Positions 12,211 to 24,953 of a stretch of DNA of 64,000 nt are shown here, in pieces. Where the stretch lies: assembly GCA_964019165.1 (NCBI GenBank), contig OZ025279.1:8330617-8394616 (forward strand). The letters are read 5' to 3'. Position 1 is the first letter of the stretch, and each line of letters opens with the position of its first letter. Under the pieces are notes generated by a model, which saw only the letters and a program-made list of their open reading frames with translations, searched no databases and had not been told where the DNA came from. Both the position numbers and the translations under genes were made by a program. This DNA is from Mastigias papua (Eukaryota; Cnidaria; Scyphozoa; Rhizostomeae; Mastigiidae).

Positions 12211-12722
12211 CTGTTTACATGTTGCTTGATCACACTTATTGAGGGATTATCCCTGTATTTTTCTATTTCTATCAAGACCATTTCCTCTATTTTCAGTTGA
12301 TAAAGGATTTCCTTAACGTCAGTAGGCAGTATTTGACAACTGATATATGAAGCCTCGTTTTCGACATTAGCCTATTTTACAAGACCATGTCTAGCACCTA
12401 CAGAATACCCAGCCTTGGAAGTCACTCTACTCCACTAGTAGCGAATCCCGTGCCCTTACATTCAAACCAAAACCAAAGCAACATCGACTGAACGATAACT
12501 TTGATATTCACCTCGAAGGCAGTGCGGTGAATATATTTTGTATTTCATTTCAACTGCTTTCTTAATTATCCAGCAAAAAGTAAGCATTTTAAGATGACAA
12601 CTTATGGTAGTAAATTTCATGTCAAATCAACCTAGCTTAAATATTCTCAGCTCAACTTTGATAGTATCGATTTAAGTGACTGGAGTGAAGATGCCACCTT
12701 AATGTCTGAATGCAGTTTGCTG
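12211..12722. other. no gene recognised
   Basis: No convincing exon or repeat is visible between the dispersed repeat and the TIR element that follows. Confidence 0.3.
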
Positions 12723-12725
12723 CAT

Positions 12726-13487
12726 GGGGTCATTCAATTAGTACGTACGCTCTAAATTGGCTAAAATTTGACCCCCCCCCTCCCCCCTCGTACGCACACG
12801 TACGCTTGATACTCACCCCCCCCCCCTTTTGCGTACGTACTCTTGGTTGTTGACCCCCCCCCCCATCTCTAAAAAATAGTTTCTAGGCATCTGAACCACG
12901 GAGAAAGACTTTTCAAGCTTTCACGAGACATTAAAATGATCACTTCAAATGTATTTCATGAAAAATCTATAATACTGTTCAAACAAACGGCAACGTAGGG
13001 TATAATATGGCGCCACAATGGCCTGGTAGGTTGACGGAGCCCGAGAGGGCTAGGTAATAGGGGCTTTCAAATATACATAACTCATCGCATGTTTCCTATC
13101 TGGCACGCTAGAAAACGGCGAAAAACTGGGTGTTCAGCCTTGTAAATGCCACTAGTAAATGCCGCTATTATAATGGGAAAAATATCGCTAGGTTTCAGTT
13201 TATTCAAAATTCCTAGGGGCCACATTGTCGGAGTCGGCCTGCGGGCCGTATGTTTGACACCCCTGTACTAGAGGTAATTTCAACTGAATACGTACTTCAT
13301 TAATTAATTGTTTGTGAAGGGTCCTTTGCAAATGGAAATATTGCAGGATGTATGCAAAAAGCTGGTAATTTTTTGCTTTGCGTACGTACTTCATGTGTCA
13401 ACCCCCCTTCCCCCCTTGTACGCATTCGTACGCATTTGCTTGACACCCCTCCCCCCCTTCGTGCGTACGTACTAAATGAATGACCCC
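12726..13487. mobile_element. TIR element with C-tract-rich ends, 762 bp
   Basis: The left end GGGGTCATTCAATTAGTACG and the right end (reverse complement GGGGTCATTCATTTAGTACG) form inverted termini. CAT lies on both sides (12723-12725, 13488-13490), a possible 3-bp target duplication. Both ends carry CGTACG motifs and long poly-C tracts. The interior is non-coding. A segment at 13217-13265, ending GTTTGACACCCCTG, looks like the 3' terminus of a hAT element nested inside. The superfamily of the outer element is not certain. Confidence 0.7.
13217..13265. mobile_element. hAT terminal fragment (candidate)
   Basis: GGGGCCACATTG, CGGGCCGTATG and the terminal GACACCCCTG match the common hAT end CAGGGGTGTCAAAC...CGGCCCG read in reverse. 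No partner end or exact 8-bp duplication of the following TACTAGAG was found, so this is at most a truncated copy. Confidence 0.45.
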
Positions 13488-13985
13488 CATGTATCTTCTG
13501 CTCTCGTTTTTGTTACGGCATGATTTGATGCTGCATATAATCCCGTTTGAAGATGAAAGAATATGAAGAAAACATTGCCTGGTTTTTTGGAGCAAGGTTT
13601 TTTGAGAACCTATATACCATCGTCTATATTTTTGGATAACATAGTTTATCAGATGACAGTTAGCCAAGACTTTGCAGTAGAGGAGCAGCTCGAGTTTCAG
13701 AAAGGCTACCTGCACTATTTCTAGCAAATATTCCGCACTGTTTGCAAGATTTTCATCTTCATTACCCGACAACCGAGCAACACAATTTGAAACGTCATTC
13801 AACAATATAAAATTCTTCTTGCACCCAGTGATTAGTATGCTTTATATGTGCTAACTCTAGAGATTCTCTTCTGTGTAGATGCTCTCCTATTTCAAATTTC
13901 TCGCTAATTATGAGACCATGGTATTTTGTTTCCTTAAAAAATCTACATAGTTTCCATTTAGGAAGCATTAATGTTTGTTTGTCAG
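13398..13985 (-). pseudogene. unrecognised frame-broken coding remnant
   Basis: Two minus-strand frames abut. The upstream one (about 13985-13806) reads PKWKLCRFFKETKYHGLIIS and ends IVE before a TGA. The downstream one (from 13805) reads LNDVSNCVARLSGNEDENL, then an amphipathic stretch, AEYLLEIVQVAFLKLELLLY, and runs into the poly-C end of the adjacent TIR element. The composition looks more protein-like than the surrounding sequence, but I do not recognise a family. It could be a decayed transposon gene or chance. Confidence 0.25.
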
Positions 13986-15208
13986 TCTTTCCTCAAGTTC
14001 TCAACGGTCCCTTTGTTTTACGCGGCATTTAGACAAATGTCAAGGAGTATTTGTGACCCCTCAACCTTTCTAAAAGCAAGTAAATTGTAAACCAATCTCT
14101 CCTATATGGCCAGAGGAGGACGAAGTTGTTGTATCATATAAGTATTATACTGAAATTTTCTTCTATAAGACAGTCATTTTATATCGAAAAGAAATGATCC
14201 AAGCCGTGAAGTTTGAGGTACCCCTATTTTGATTTCAGCAGAATTTAAGCTTGCACCTTTAATCCTACCTAACAAATTGCAATTATTTACGTGTGAGCCA
14301 GTTCAGAGATGCTGATAAAACGATTTTGTACTTAAGAATTTGCGAGTGACTGTTTACGAAGGCGAGTCATTTTTGGGATTTCGTCACAGTGACTTTCGCT
14401 GTAGAATGCTTTCATAAAGCTTCCAGTACCCAAGACCCATTTCCGGTACCTATTCATACAATCCCATACCAAAGTGTAGGCAATGCAAAGCAACCAAACA
14501 AGAGGAAATATTGGCCAGATTGAACTATTCTCATGTAAATTGAACTGCCATTTCGGGTCTATATCATTCTCGAAAATGTTTCACCTCGCTTCTTTCTCTT
14601 GAATTTCTCTTTCACTATATGCATCAGGTCGTATCAACTCCAACTCTTTGTTATTAAAGCATACTAGGAAGACTGAGAAGCTTGGCGAAATGAGGTGCAA
14701 CCTTACAAGATCCATCTTTTTATTTCAGTGATGGTAGAGGGGACTTTACATCTTGATTGAAGTAATGTCTAGTCTTCAGCTTGATCACTGGTGTTCTCCA
14801 TTTAGTAATACTCGAAAGTGATGTCAATAGGCTTAATCCAAGTTTAATCAGATCAATGTCTAGACGTAATATGTAGCTTCAAAGGCAAAATTTCGTAGAA
14901 CCTAGCGGTCTGATTATAATTTTGCAGATGCAATAGACCACAGGATTCTAGAGAACTAAGTCAAATCTTTCATATCTTTCTTACACTTCCTATCAATTCC
15001 ATTCAAAATGCCGTCTGATTGGGCTCTCTTATCTGGTTATAGATGCTCTTAAGATATGAATATTCATTTCAGAGCTTTAAATGATACCGCGTATCACTTT
15101 TGAATTTAGCAGTAAGTTATCTGACATCCTTCTATTTCCAAGAAGTGGGATATATCTTGCTATCAATATGAGATCTGATAAAGCAGTCAATTGTTCTTTG
15201 GGGTACAT
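13986..15208. other. no gene recognised; expected direction of Ig gene 3' end
   Basis: This lies just downstream, in gene direction, of the last Ig cassette, so membrane or tail exons of the Ig gene might be expected here or further left. I found no exon with a hydrophobic segment plus splice sites. Confidence 0.3.
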
Positions 15209-15302
15209 TTAAGGGGAATACATGATAATCAATTTTAGAGTTGCAGTTCTGTCTAGTTTATGGTGGTATTTTGAAACGCAAGATTGTAGTTGCATCATCC
15301 TA

Positions 15303-15554
15303 TTATGGAGTTGTATAATTTTTGAAAGAATTTTGAGAGATTGCAGGAAAACTGTCTGCATACAGTATATGAATGAAAAACACAAGTAATATTTTACTTG
15401 TAGCGAAGAGATTCTCTAAAAATTGCACGTGCTGTTTATACGAAAGTGGTTTATAGGAAAACAGTGCTCGACTGCTCAGAAACTTCAGAAAGTTCAGTAC
15501 TGGATATTTGAAACCAAAAGAAGTTGATAAGTCCATACACATTTGAGAATACAC
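15303..15554 (-). other. triplicated ORF of uncertain status
   Basis: An 83-codon minus-strand frame with a hydrophobic stretch (KILLVFFIHILYADSF) recurs at 20577-20828 and 25875-26126. It has no recognised domain and no clear splice sites. Its conservation follows from the recent duplication, so it is weak evidence for coding. Confidence 0.15.
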
Positions 15555-16159
15555 TTCCCTTCTGTTTAATATAGGTAGTAGATGTTTTGTGATAATCCAT
15601 GTATTTCAGTGCTGTGTTTGTGTAGTATATGTATTTGTGTGTAACACTGCAGTTTTACGGAAGCTCATAAATTTGTGCTAAGAAAGTCTTAAGAAAGTTC
15701 CTGTAACAATATCCTGAAAAAGATCTGTACTGTACGAAAGAAACTTTCTTATACATAACAATCTGCATGCCCTATGTAGTTGCACACTGCCTATTTATTA
15801 TTGCAATCAATTATATTTTAAGTTTACAAGATCTTGTGACGTTAAGAATGAAGGGAAGAAATCTGACTGGAGTCGATCACTTGCTTGGGGGCTATCCACA
15901 TACTTATCCTGTAGTCCAATGAATCACAGATTCCCGACCATGGAGCGAGACACCATTCTAAGGTTCTAAGAATCAACAACAGCCGTTAAGATCAGTCACA
16001 GAAGTTTGATTCGCTTCATTACTAACCGGGAGTAGATTCTTTGACCAGAAGAATTATAATGGAGTACACCATAGAGCATTGCATTCTGAGTGCAAGGTCA
16101 ACTGTTGAACACTACGTGTTGGAATGACTTTCTCCAATCATATGCCAGCTTCATAGAAG

Positions 16160-16493
16160 TACCGTAAATCCTCGAATTAGCCCCCTGGGGGCATATTTAT
16201 TTTTGATGCTTTTTGGGTGGGGGCTTATTCGAGGGGGGGGGCTTATAAAATTATTTGACAAATGTCGTATAAAAAGCTCATTGTCAAAGCTCCTTTTTTC
16301 CGTACTATGTACCACAAGAACAGTCTAAATTTAGGCATTATTCTTTATCAAAGTCTTCATCATCGTTTGGGGTGGGGCTTATTCGAGGGGGGCTTATTAA
16401 CAATATGAAGTTCTAGCATGGGGGCTTATTCGAGGGGGGCTTATTCGAGGGGGGGGCTTATTCGAGGGGGGGCTAATTCGAGGATTTACGGTA
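16160..16493. mobile_element. MITE type 1, copy 1
   Basis: 334 bp with inverted ends TACCGTAAATCCTCGAATTA and its reverse complement (TAATTCGAGGATTTACGGTA). The interior is rich in GGGGGCTTATTCGAGG repeats. It is non-coding. The TA at each end fits a Tc1/mariner-type target, though TSD and TIR cannot be separated. It sits in the triplicated block, so it was inserted before the duplication. Confidence 0.75.
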
Positions 16494-17885
16494 TATGCGT
16501 TCCGTTTAGTATTGTCATATTTGCGTACCGTTTAGTACTGTGCTAATTTAAGCATCGCAGATATCTCTAACAAGCAAAGTCAATTAAGAGATTGTACTTT
16601 TTTACACGTATCTACAAAGTCAACATTAAGGAGAGCACATTCAAAGCCACTAAAATTCTACGTTACGAAATATGTAAACTTAAGATCTAATGAAAATCTA
16701 GATAATTAAACATTTGGTACAGCTAGCGCTCAATCGATCATTTGGAAAGATTTTGAGATACCACAAAACCTAATTTCGAGAGCAGTAAACGACTGTTGAA
16801 TCTTGAAACCTTGAGGGCACATTGTCATAATAAAAGAAAGAGGCAAACGGTTTGGGTATGTGAGCTTAAGGTGTGCATTTCCAATTGGTATTGGACCGAT
16901 GTGCACTTTGAAAAGTCCCAGTTGTCTGAAATGGAGCAACTCCCTTGGTGCTTTGAGTGTTAGAAATTCACCAAGCAAATGATAACTGGGAAAAGAGTAT
17001 TCAGCATATAGCCGGTGATTTCTTTATCTTTCTACTACTAGAGATTCTGATAGAAACTCTCGTGAATCCAAGTATCCATGGGTTTGTCGTTGTGATAATT
17101 CCATTGCTTCAACGTGGTTTTCATGTGGATTTACGTTGATAATGACATCATTCAACTTCTTCATTCTACTTATGTGATATCCTGCTATTTAACAGGGAAA
17201 GCGGCACGAAATAAATCTAATCACCCAATGAAATTGCATTAACTGTAACTTATACTCCTTAAATTATACATAACAAAAATTGTTTTCGTTCTGTATCGAT
17301 TAGTTAAAATGCCATACGAAAGCTATAACTGACAAAAGCAGTAATATGAGATTTGACTTGTTTGCATTTGCATTGCCTCTGTAATCCCTCTGTAGTTTTG
17401 ATGCTGCAAGAGAGAGCGTAGTTTACAAGCAAATATGCATACTCAGATTCCTGCCAAACTTGCTTCTAATCAGCAAAGGATTTTAGTTGGCATGTCTATT
17501 TCACAAAGCTTGCGGAATTACCAATTACTCCCTCTTACAAAAGGTTAATGTGTCTTACGATATTTATATTAGATTGCAAATGGAAAATTTGTTCTGATTC
17601 AGCCAGTGCATTTTTGTCTACATCAGTTACACTCTTTAAATTCAGAGAGATCTGCACGTAGAATAACACATCAACTTTCCTTTTTCGAGTTTATTATGAA
17701 CAAGCGATTAATTAATTCTTTTGACTAATTCTGGGAGCATCTTCTCAGGTGGAACAGCCATCTGGGATCATCCTAGTAAACTAATGGAACCCTCATAGTT
17801 TGCAGTCAAGAATAAATTACCGGAGCATATCATTTTCATATATCACTACCTCCCTGAATGCGGCATATATAGCAGTTATTAGGTG

Positions 17886-18275
17886 TACCGTAATTTCTCT
17901 TTTAGCTCCCTTTCTCAATTATGCCCTCCTGTCCGAGTAGCCCCCTTTATAGAAGCAATAATTTATTATGTCTCTCTCCAAAATACTGATAATACCAAAA
18001 ATGATTTATCTTGATAAAAAGAATTAGCTTGGTGGTATTGACGACGTTCATGTGTACTCAACAAAAGTCAAAATCTGGTTCAAACGTCTATGAGCTGCAA
18101 ATATAAATGATGATAATTGATGGAGACTGTAATGTTATTAATAATGATTCTTAAATTATACATGTCTTTCCACCATAGAAAATCTTTCATAGTTCAACAA
18201 ACTATTAGGCCCCTCCCTCTGAAGTGCCTGACAACAATTACCCCTCAAGTGGGGCATATTAGAGAATTTACGGTA
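17886..18275. mobile_element. MITE type 2, copy 1
   Basis: 390 bp with imperfect inverted ends: left TACCGTAATTTCTCTTTTAG, right reverse complement TACCGTAAATTCTCTAATAT. The outermost bases match MITE type 1, so the two are probably related, this one more diverged. It is non-coding. Confidence 0.65.
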
Positions 18276-18979
18276 CTTATGGGCTAATAAAGTAATTAAG
18301 ATATGACGATTAAAACTCCCGGGGCACACATGATTAAATCCTTATGAAAAGGTGCTGAACTAGTGGACCAAAGGTGCTTGCTAACTTTTTATTATCATGT
18401 TAATTGAGAGATTTATCTTAATTTGGGAACATCTCACCGAGGACTATGTAGTGTCTGAGGATTTCTGCATAGGTTTGAAATACTTTGACAAATATTGCAC
18501 TCAATTGTCAGTAATGCTGATCTACACTGTAGCAAAGTTAATAAACTTTTCATCGAAATTATAAGTGATGAAATTCTAGATAAGAATCTAGCCTGATTAT
18601 GTTGATTATGAGAAGTTTGATTAGAGCTTATGTAATAATTCAGACGTTTGAAATTTGTCGCCCCTCTGTCGCAATTGCACAAGGGGGATGTACTACAATC
18701 TCTGAATAAAAGTCTTAAAACATGTACTATAGCATCCCTCCCCCGGTAAACAATGTCTCATTTAAAACATATCAGCAATCTCAAGGGTAGAAGTGATGTT
18801 CGTGGACAATACTATGGATTTTGGCTATCGACTCAACATTGCGTGAGGGGGTTTACACTTTAACTGGTATCACGGAGAAGCAACAATAATCGAACTTCAT
18901 CAAAACTGCATTTGTTCCAAGTACGTTGTGTAGGAATTTTAGTCATGCCATTGAATATAGATGCAATAAAGACACTTAC

Positions 18980-19225
18980 GCTCACCAATGACAGTGAATG
19001 TCACTTTAATGTATCCAAAGCCATTTTCACCTTCGCAAGTATAATTTCCGAAATCTTCACTTTTTGCAATTTTAATCGTTAGTCCACTACGCTGGCCAAG
19101 CTGGTTATGTCCCTTGAACCACGTGTACATCACCCGAGGGTATCCATTAATAGGACAGCTGAAATCCACAATTGAGCCCAAACTTGATTTGATATGTGTG
19201 GAATAGCCAGGCTTTAGTTCAATAT
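18980..19225 (-). CDS. Ig-superfamily gene, Ig exon B1
   Basis: The exon begins after the acceptor TATTCTAG and encodes a C2/I-type Ig domain. It has GSIVDFSCPINGYPRVMYTWF (B-strand Cys, C-strand Trp), then SGLTIKIAKSEDFGNYTCEG (D-x-G-x-Y-x-C). It ends with ...FTVI and a choice of two adjacent donors, GTGAGC (exon end 18986, 240 nt) or GTAAGT (exon end 18980, 246 nt). Both keep phase 1. The product is presumably extracellular or cell-surface. The protein sequence is identical in all three copies; a CGT/CGC difference from copy 2 is silent. The domain is certain. The gene's role (adhesion, recognition or immunity) is inferred only from Ig content. Confidence 0.85.
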
Positions 19226-19656
19226 CTAGAATACATACCAAAAGGAGTTTGTCTATTTTCCAATAGTCACAAATATGCAGCATCAAGAAATATTAAGTCT
19301 ATTGCCACATTACTGGCCTAGTTAGTACGATTTCGATTTACTCTAGTTAAACGATATCGCAAACGTAGAACTTTACAGGTCTGCTTGACTAGATTTCGAT
19401 CTACTCCAGTTAGACGTTTTTGAAAGTATAGAACTATGTTGAACATGAACATTTTTCAAGATTGAATATGATTTACAAAGTCACTAAAGGTTTAACATCC
19501 TAGGTAGTATCTGTTACTCATAGATGTAATCAGAAATTTCAGTTGCTTTGCAAACTGTAGCTTTTTACAAGCAAATTCCCAGTATTCACGAAGCAGTCAA
19601 AATTGTATGTTAATTTTCTATCCCATAGGCAAAGAGATTTGGTGGAAAGTACTTAC

Positions 19657-19935
19657 ATTTGACTGTAATTACCACGTCTTCACTCACTGAACCTGCGTCA
19701 TTTGTTGCTATGCAAACGTAACGTCCAGCATTCTGTGGTTGAATGTCATTCAACTTCAGTAGTGCTGTTTTGGGTTTATCCTGCAGTATTGATTCTAATA
19801 TTTTAGAATCTTTTCTCCATTCAAGTTTGGGTGGCGGTGTGCCATGCTTTACTAGACATCGCAACTCTACGTCACTGCCCTTTGCTATGTCATGCCCCAT
19901 TTCTTTGTTACTTGATATGACAACTGATGGTTTAA
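19657..19935 (-). CDS. Ig-superfamily gene, Ig exon A1
   Basis: A 279-nt exon with a strong acceptor (TTCTTCTGCAG) and donor (GTAAGT), phase 1-1. It encodes an I-set domain: KPSVVIS start, GSDVELRCLVKHGTPPPKLEW (B-strand Cys, C-strand Trp), then LKLNDIQPQNAGRYVCIATN (L-x-I/L, G-x-Y-x-C) and DVVITVK. It lies about 430 bp upstream of exon B1 in gene direction, and A-B splicing keeps frame. It is identical at protein level to A2 and A3. Confidence 0.9.
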
Positions 19936-21433
19936 CTGCAGAAGAATTTGTACGGAAGGTTTTGGTTTGTTGATTTACAAGGAACGTTCTTGCTAATCAA
20001 AGCTTCATGTTTTTTAGGACAATGGCAAGAATAGAAAACACTAAAAGGCAACTACTCCCTACAAAATGTCGTCTCAACAAAACAATCTGTCCTTCTAATG
20101 ACACAGTGCAATAAACAAATTCGCAGTAGTTCGACCTATACCACGAATAAGCGAAGTTTTTGGCCATTAGAAGAACAACTTTGTACCGTGCATACAGCAT
20201 ATTCGGACGATGAACGAAATAACTCTAGGAGTTATAGGTTGGTACACCCTTCGAGCTGTTTGAAATATCTACCTGTATTGCTTTTTTAACATCAAATTGC
20301 CGTTTGATATTCTTACAACCACCTTTTTAGCAGAATATAATGAAAACTCTTGGGAATACAAAAAATAAAAACTATGGCATATTTATTCTTTGAGGGACGT
20401 TATACATTAAGCAAGAGGCGAAAGTACTGGAGTCCTAAACACGCTGAGTACTCGAAGTATCATGGGATGGGTCAGACATAAGTTAAGGGGAATACATGAT
20501 AATCAATTTTAGAGTTGCAGTTCTGTCTGGTTTATGGTGGTATTTTGAAACGCTAGATTGTAGTTGCATCATCCTATTATGGAGTTGTATAATTTTTGAA
20601 AGAATTTTGAGAGATTGCAGGAAAACTGTCTGCATACAGTATATGAATGAAAAACACAAGTAATATTTTACTTGTAGCGAAGAGATTCTCTAAAAATTGC
20701 ACGTGCTGTTTATACGAAAGTGGTTTATAGGAAAACAGTGCTCGACTGCTCAGAAACTTCAGAAAGTTCAGTACTGGATATTTGAAACCAAAAGAAGTTG
20801 ATAAGTCCATACACATTTGAGAATACACTTCCCTTCTGTTTAATATAGGTAGTAGATGTTTTGTGATAATCCATGTATTTCAGTGCTGTGTTTGTGTAGT
20901 ATATGTATTTGTGTGTAACACTGCAGTTTTACGGAAGCTCATAAATTTGTGCTAAGAAAGTCTTAAGAAAGTTCCTGTAACAATATCCTGAAAAAGATCT
21001 GTACTGTACGAAAGAAACTTTCTTATACATAACAATCTGCATGCCCTATGTAGTTGCACACTGCCTATTTATTATTGCAATCAATTATATTTTAAGTTTA
21101 CAAGATCTTGTGACGTTAAGAATGAAGGGAAGAAATCTGACTGGAGTCGATCACTTGCTTGGGGGCTATCCACATACTTATCCTGTAGTCCAATGAATCA
21201 CAGATTCCCGACCATGGAGCGAGACACCATTCTAAGGTTCTAAGAATCAACAACAGCCGTTAAGATCAGTCACAGAAGTTTGATTCGCTTCATTACTAAC
21301 CGGGAGTAGATTCTTTGACCAGAAGAATTATAATGGAGTACACCATAGAGCATTGCATTCTGAGTGCAAGGTCAACTGTTGAACACTACGTGTTGGAATG
21401 ACTTTCTCCAATCATATGCCAGCTTCATAGAAG

Positions 21434-21766
21434 TACCGTAAATCCTCGAATTAGCCCCCTGGGGGCATATTTATTTTTGATGCTTTTTGGGTGGGGGCTT
21501 ATTCGAGGGGGGGGGCTTATAAAATTATTTGACAAATGTCGTATAAAAAGCTCATTGTCAAAGCTCCTTTTTTCCGTACTATGTACCACAAGAACAGTCT
21601 AAATTTAGGCATTATTCTTTATCAAAGTCTTCATCATCGTTTGGGGTGGGGCTTATTCGAGGGGGGCTTATTAACAATATGAAGTTCTAGCATGGGGGCT
21701 TATTCGAGGGGGGCTTATTCGAGGGGGGGCTTATTCGGGGGGGGGCTAATTCGAGGATTTACGGTA
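21434..21766. mobile_element. MITE type 1, copy 2
   Basis: Duplicated copy of the 16160-16493 element, carried by the second 5.3-kb block. It differs by length changes in its G tracts. Confidence 0.75.
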
Positions 21767-23159
21767 TATGCGTTCCGTTTAGTATTGTCGTATTTGCGTA
21801 CCGTTTAGTACTGTGCTAATTTAAGCATCGCAGATATCTCTAACAAGCAAAGTCAATTAAGAGATTGTACTTTTTTACACGTATCTACAAAGTCAAAATT
21901 AAGGAGAGCACATTCAAAGCCACTAAAATTCTACGTTACGAAATATGTAAACTTAAGATCTAATGAAAATCTAGATAATTAACCATTTAGTACAGCTAGC
22001 GCTCAATCGATCATTTGGAAAGATTTTGAGATACCACAAAACCTAATTTCGAGAGCAGTAAACGACTGTTGAATCTTGAAACCTTGAGGGCACATTGTCA
22101 TAATAAAAGAAAGAGGCAAACGGTTTGGGTATGTGAGCTTAAGGTGTGCATTTCCAATTGGTATTGGACCGATGTGCACTTTGAAAAGTCCCAGTTGTCT
22201 GAAATGGAGCAACTCCCTTGGTGCTTTGAGTGTTAGAAAATTCACCAAGCAAATGATAACTGGGAAAAGAGTATTCAGCATATAGCCGGTGATTTCTTTA
22301 TCTTTCTACTACTAGAGATACTGATAGAAACTCTCGTGAATCCAAGTATCCATGGGTTTGTCGTTGTGATAATTCCATTGCTTCAACGTGGTTTTCATGT
22401 GGATTTACGTTGATAATGACATCATTCAACTTCTTCATTCTACTTATGTGATATCCTGCTATTTAACAGGGAAAGCGGCACGAAATAAATCTAATCACCC
22501 AATGAAATTGCATTAACTGTAACTTATACTCCTTAAATTATACATAACAAAAATTGTTTTCGTTCTGTATCGATTAGTTAAAATGCCATACGAAAGCTAT
22601 AACTGACAAAAGCAGTAATATGAGATTTGACTTGTTTGCATTTGCATTGCCTCTGTAATCCCTCTGTAGTTTTGATGCTGCAAGAGAGAGCGTAGTTTAC
22701 AAGCAAATATGCATACTCAGATTCCTGCCAAACTTGCTTCTAATCAGCAAAGGATTTTAGTTGGCATGTCTATTTCACAAAGCTTGCGGAATTACCAATT
22801 ACTCCCTCTTACAAAAGGTTAATGTGTCTTACGATATTTATATTAGATTGCAAATGGAAAATTTGTTCTGATTCAGCCAGTGCATTTTTGTCTACATCAG
22901 TTACACTCTTTAAATTCAGAGAGATCTGCACGTAGAATAACACATCAACTTTCCTTTTTCGAGTTTATTATGAACAAGCGATTAATTAATTCTTTTGACT
23001 AATTCTGGGAGCATCTTCTCAGGTGGAACAGCCATCTGGGATCATCCTAGTAAACTAATGGAACCCTCATAGTTTGCAGTCAAGAATAAATTACCGGAGC
23101 ATATCATTTTCATATATCACTACCTCCCTGAATGCGGCATATATAGCAGTTATTAGGTG

Positions 23160-23549
23160 TACCGTAATTTCTCTTTTAGCTCCCTTTCTCAATTATGCCC
23201 TCCTGTCCGAGTAGCCCCCTTTATAGAAGCAATAATTTATTATGTCTCTCTCCAAAATACTGATAATACCAAAAATGATTTATCTTGATAAAAAGAATTA
23301 GCTTGGTGGTATTGACGACGTTCATGTGTACTCAACAAAAGTCAAAATCTGGTTCAAACGTCTATGAGCTGCAAATATAAATGATGATAATTGATGGAGA
23401 CTGTAATGTTATTAATAATGATTCTTAAATTATACATGTCTTTCCACCATAGAAAATCTTTCATAGTTCAACAAACTATTAGGCCCCTCCCTCTGAAGTG
23501 CCTGACAACAATTACCCCTCAAGTGGGGCATATTAGAGAATTTACGGTA
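23160..23549. mobile_element. MITE type 2, copy 2
   Basis: Duplicated copy of the 17886-18275 element in the second 5.3-kb block. Confidence 0.65.
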
Positions 23550-24276
23550 CTTATGGGCTAATAAAGTAATTAAGATATGACGATTAAAACTCCCGGGGCA
23601 CACATGATTAAATCCTTATGAAAAGGTGCTGAACTAGTGGACCAAAGGTGCTTGCTAACTTTTTATTATCATGTTAATTGAGAGATTTATCTTAATTTGG
23701 GAACATCTCACCGAGGACTATGTAGTGTCTGAGGATTTCTGCATAGGTTTGAAATACTTTGGCAAATATTGCACTCAATTGTCAGTAATGCTGATCTACA
23801 CTTTAGCAAAGTTAATAAAATTTTCATCGAAATTATAAGAGATGAAATTCTAGATAAGAATCTAGCCTGAATATGTTGATTGTAAAAAGTTTGATTAGAG
23901 CTTATGTAATAATTCAGACGTTTGAAATTTGTCGCCCCTCTGTCGCAATTGCACAAGGGGGATGTACTACAATCTCTGAATAAAAGTCTTGAAACATGTA
24001 CTATGATTCACACCATAGACAAGCTATTGCATCTCTCCCCCGGTAAACAATGTCTCATTTAAATCATATCAGCAATCTCAAGGGTAGAAGTGATGTTCGT
24101 GGACAATACTATGGATTTTGGCTATCGACTCAACATTGCGTGAGGGGGTTTACACTTTAACTGGTATCACGGAGAAGCAACAATAATCGAACTTCATCAA
24201 AACTGCATTTGTTCCAAGTACGTTGTGTAGGAATTTTAGTCATGCCATTGAATATAGATGCAATAAAGACACTTAC

Positions 24277-24522
24277 GCTCACCAATGACAGTGAATGTCA
24301 CTTTAATGTATCCAAAGCCATTTTCACCTTCGCAAGTATAATTTCCGAAATCTTCACTTTTTGCAATTTTAATCGTTAGTCCACTGCGCTGGCCAAGCTG
24401 GTTATGTCCCTTGAACCACGTGTACATCACCCGAGGGTATCCATTAATAGGACAGCTGAAATCCACAATTGAGCCCAAACTTGATTTGATATGTGTGGAA
24501 TAGCCAGGCTTTAGTTCAATAT
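24277..24522 (-). CDS. Ig-superfamily gene, Ig exon B2
   Basis: Duplicate of exon B1 in the second block, with the same acceptor, the same tandem donor pair (exon end 24283 or 24277) and the same protein. It would follow exon A2 in frame. Confidence 0.85.
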
Positions 24523-24953
24523 CTAGAATACATACCAAAAGGAGTTTTTCTATTTTCCAATAGTCACAAATATGCAGTATCAAGAAATATTAAGTCTATT
24601 GCCACATTACTGGCCTAGTTAGTACGATTTCGATTTACTCTAGTTAAACGATATCGCAAACATAGAACTTTACAGGTCTGCTTGACTAGATTTCGATCTA
24701 CTCCAGTTAGACGTTTTTGAAAGTATAGAACTATGTTGAACATGAACATTTTTCAAGATTGAATATGATTTACAAAGTCACTAAAGGTTTAACATCCTAG
24801 GTATTATCTGTTACTCATAGATGTAATCAGAAATTTCAGTTGCTTTGCAAACTGTAGCTTTTTACAAGCAAATTCCCAGTATTCACGAAGTAGTCAAAAT
24901 TGTATGTTAATTGTCTATCCCATAGGCAAAGAGATTTGGTGGAAAGTACTTAC

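Larger units (their letters stand above)
15209..20482. repeat. 5.3-kb tandem segmental duplication, copy 1 (5274 bp)
   Basis: First of three direct copies. It starts at the shared TTA followed by AGGGGAATACATGATAATC and ends ATGGGTCAGACATAAG before the next TTA. It contains Ig exons A1 and B1 on the minus strand and two MITEs. It differs from copies 2 and 3 mainly by lacking a 23-bp stretch near 18723 (present near 24002-24030 in copy 2) and by scattered substitutions, so it is the outgroup of the three. Confidence 0.97.

Noticed and set aside
16730..16978. Minus ORF repeated in all three blocks, considered as another exon
   Set aside because: No recognised domain; the possible donor (GTTTCA) and acceptor are weak. 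Kept only as the site of a variation cluster in copy 3.
19743..19973. Plus-strand ORF (and copies at 25040 and 30338)
   Set aside because: Antisense shadow of Ig exon A, which has the Ig signature and splice sites on the minus strand.
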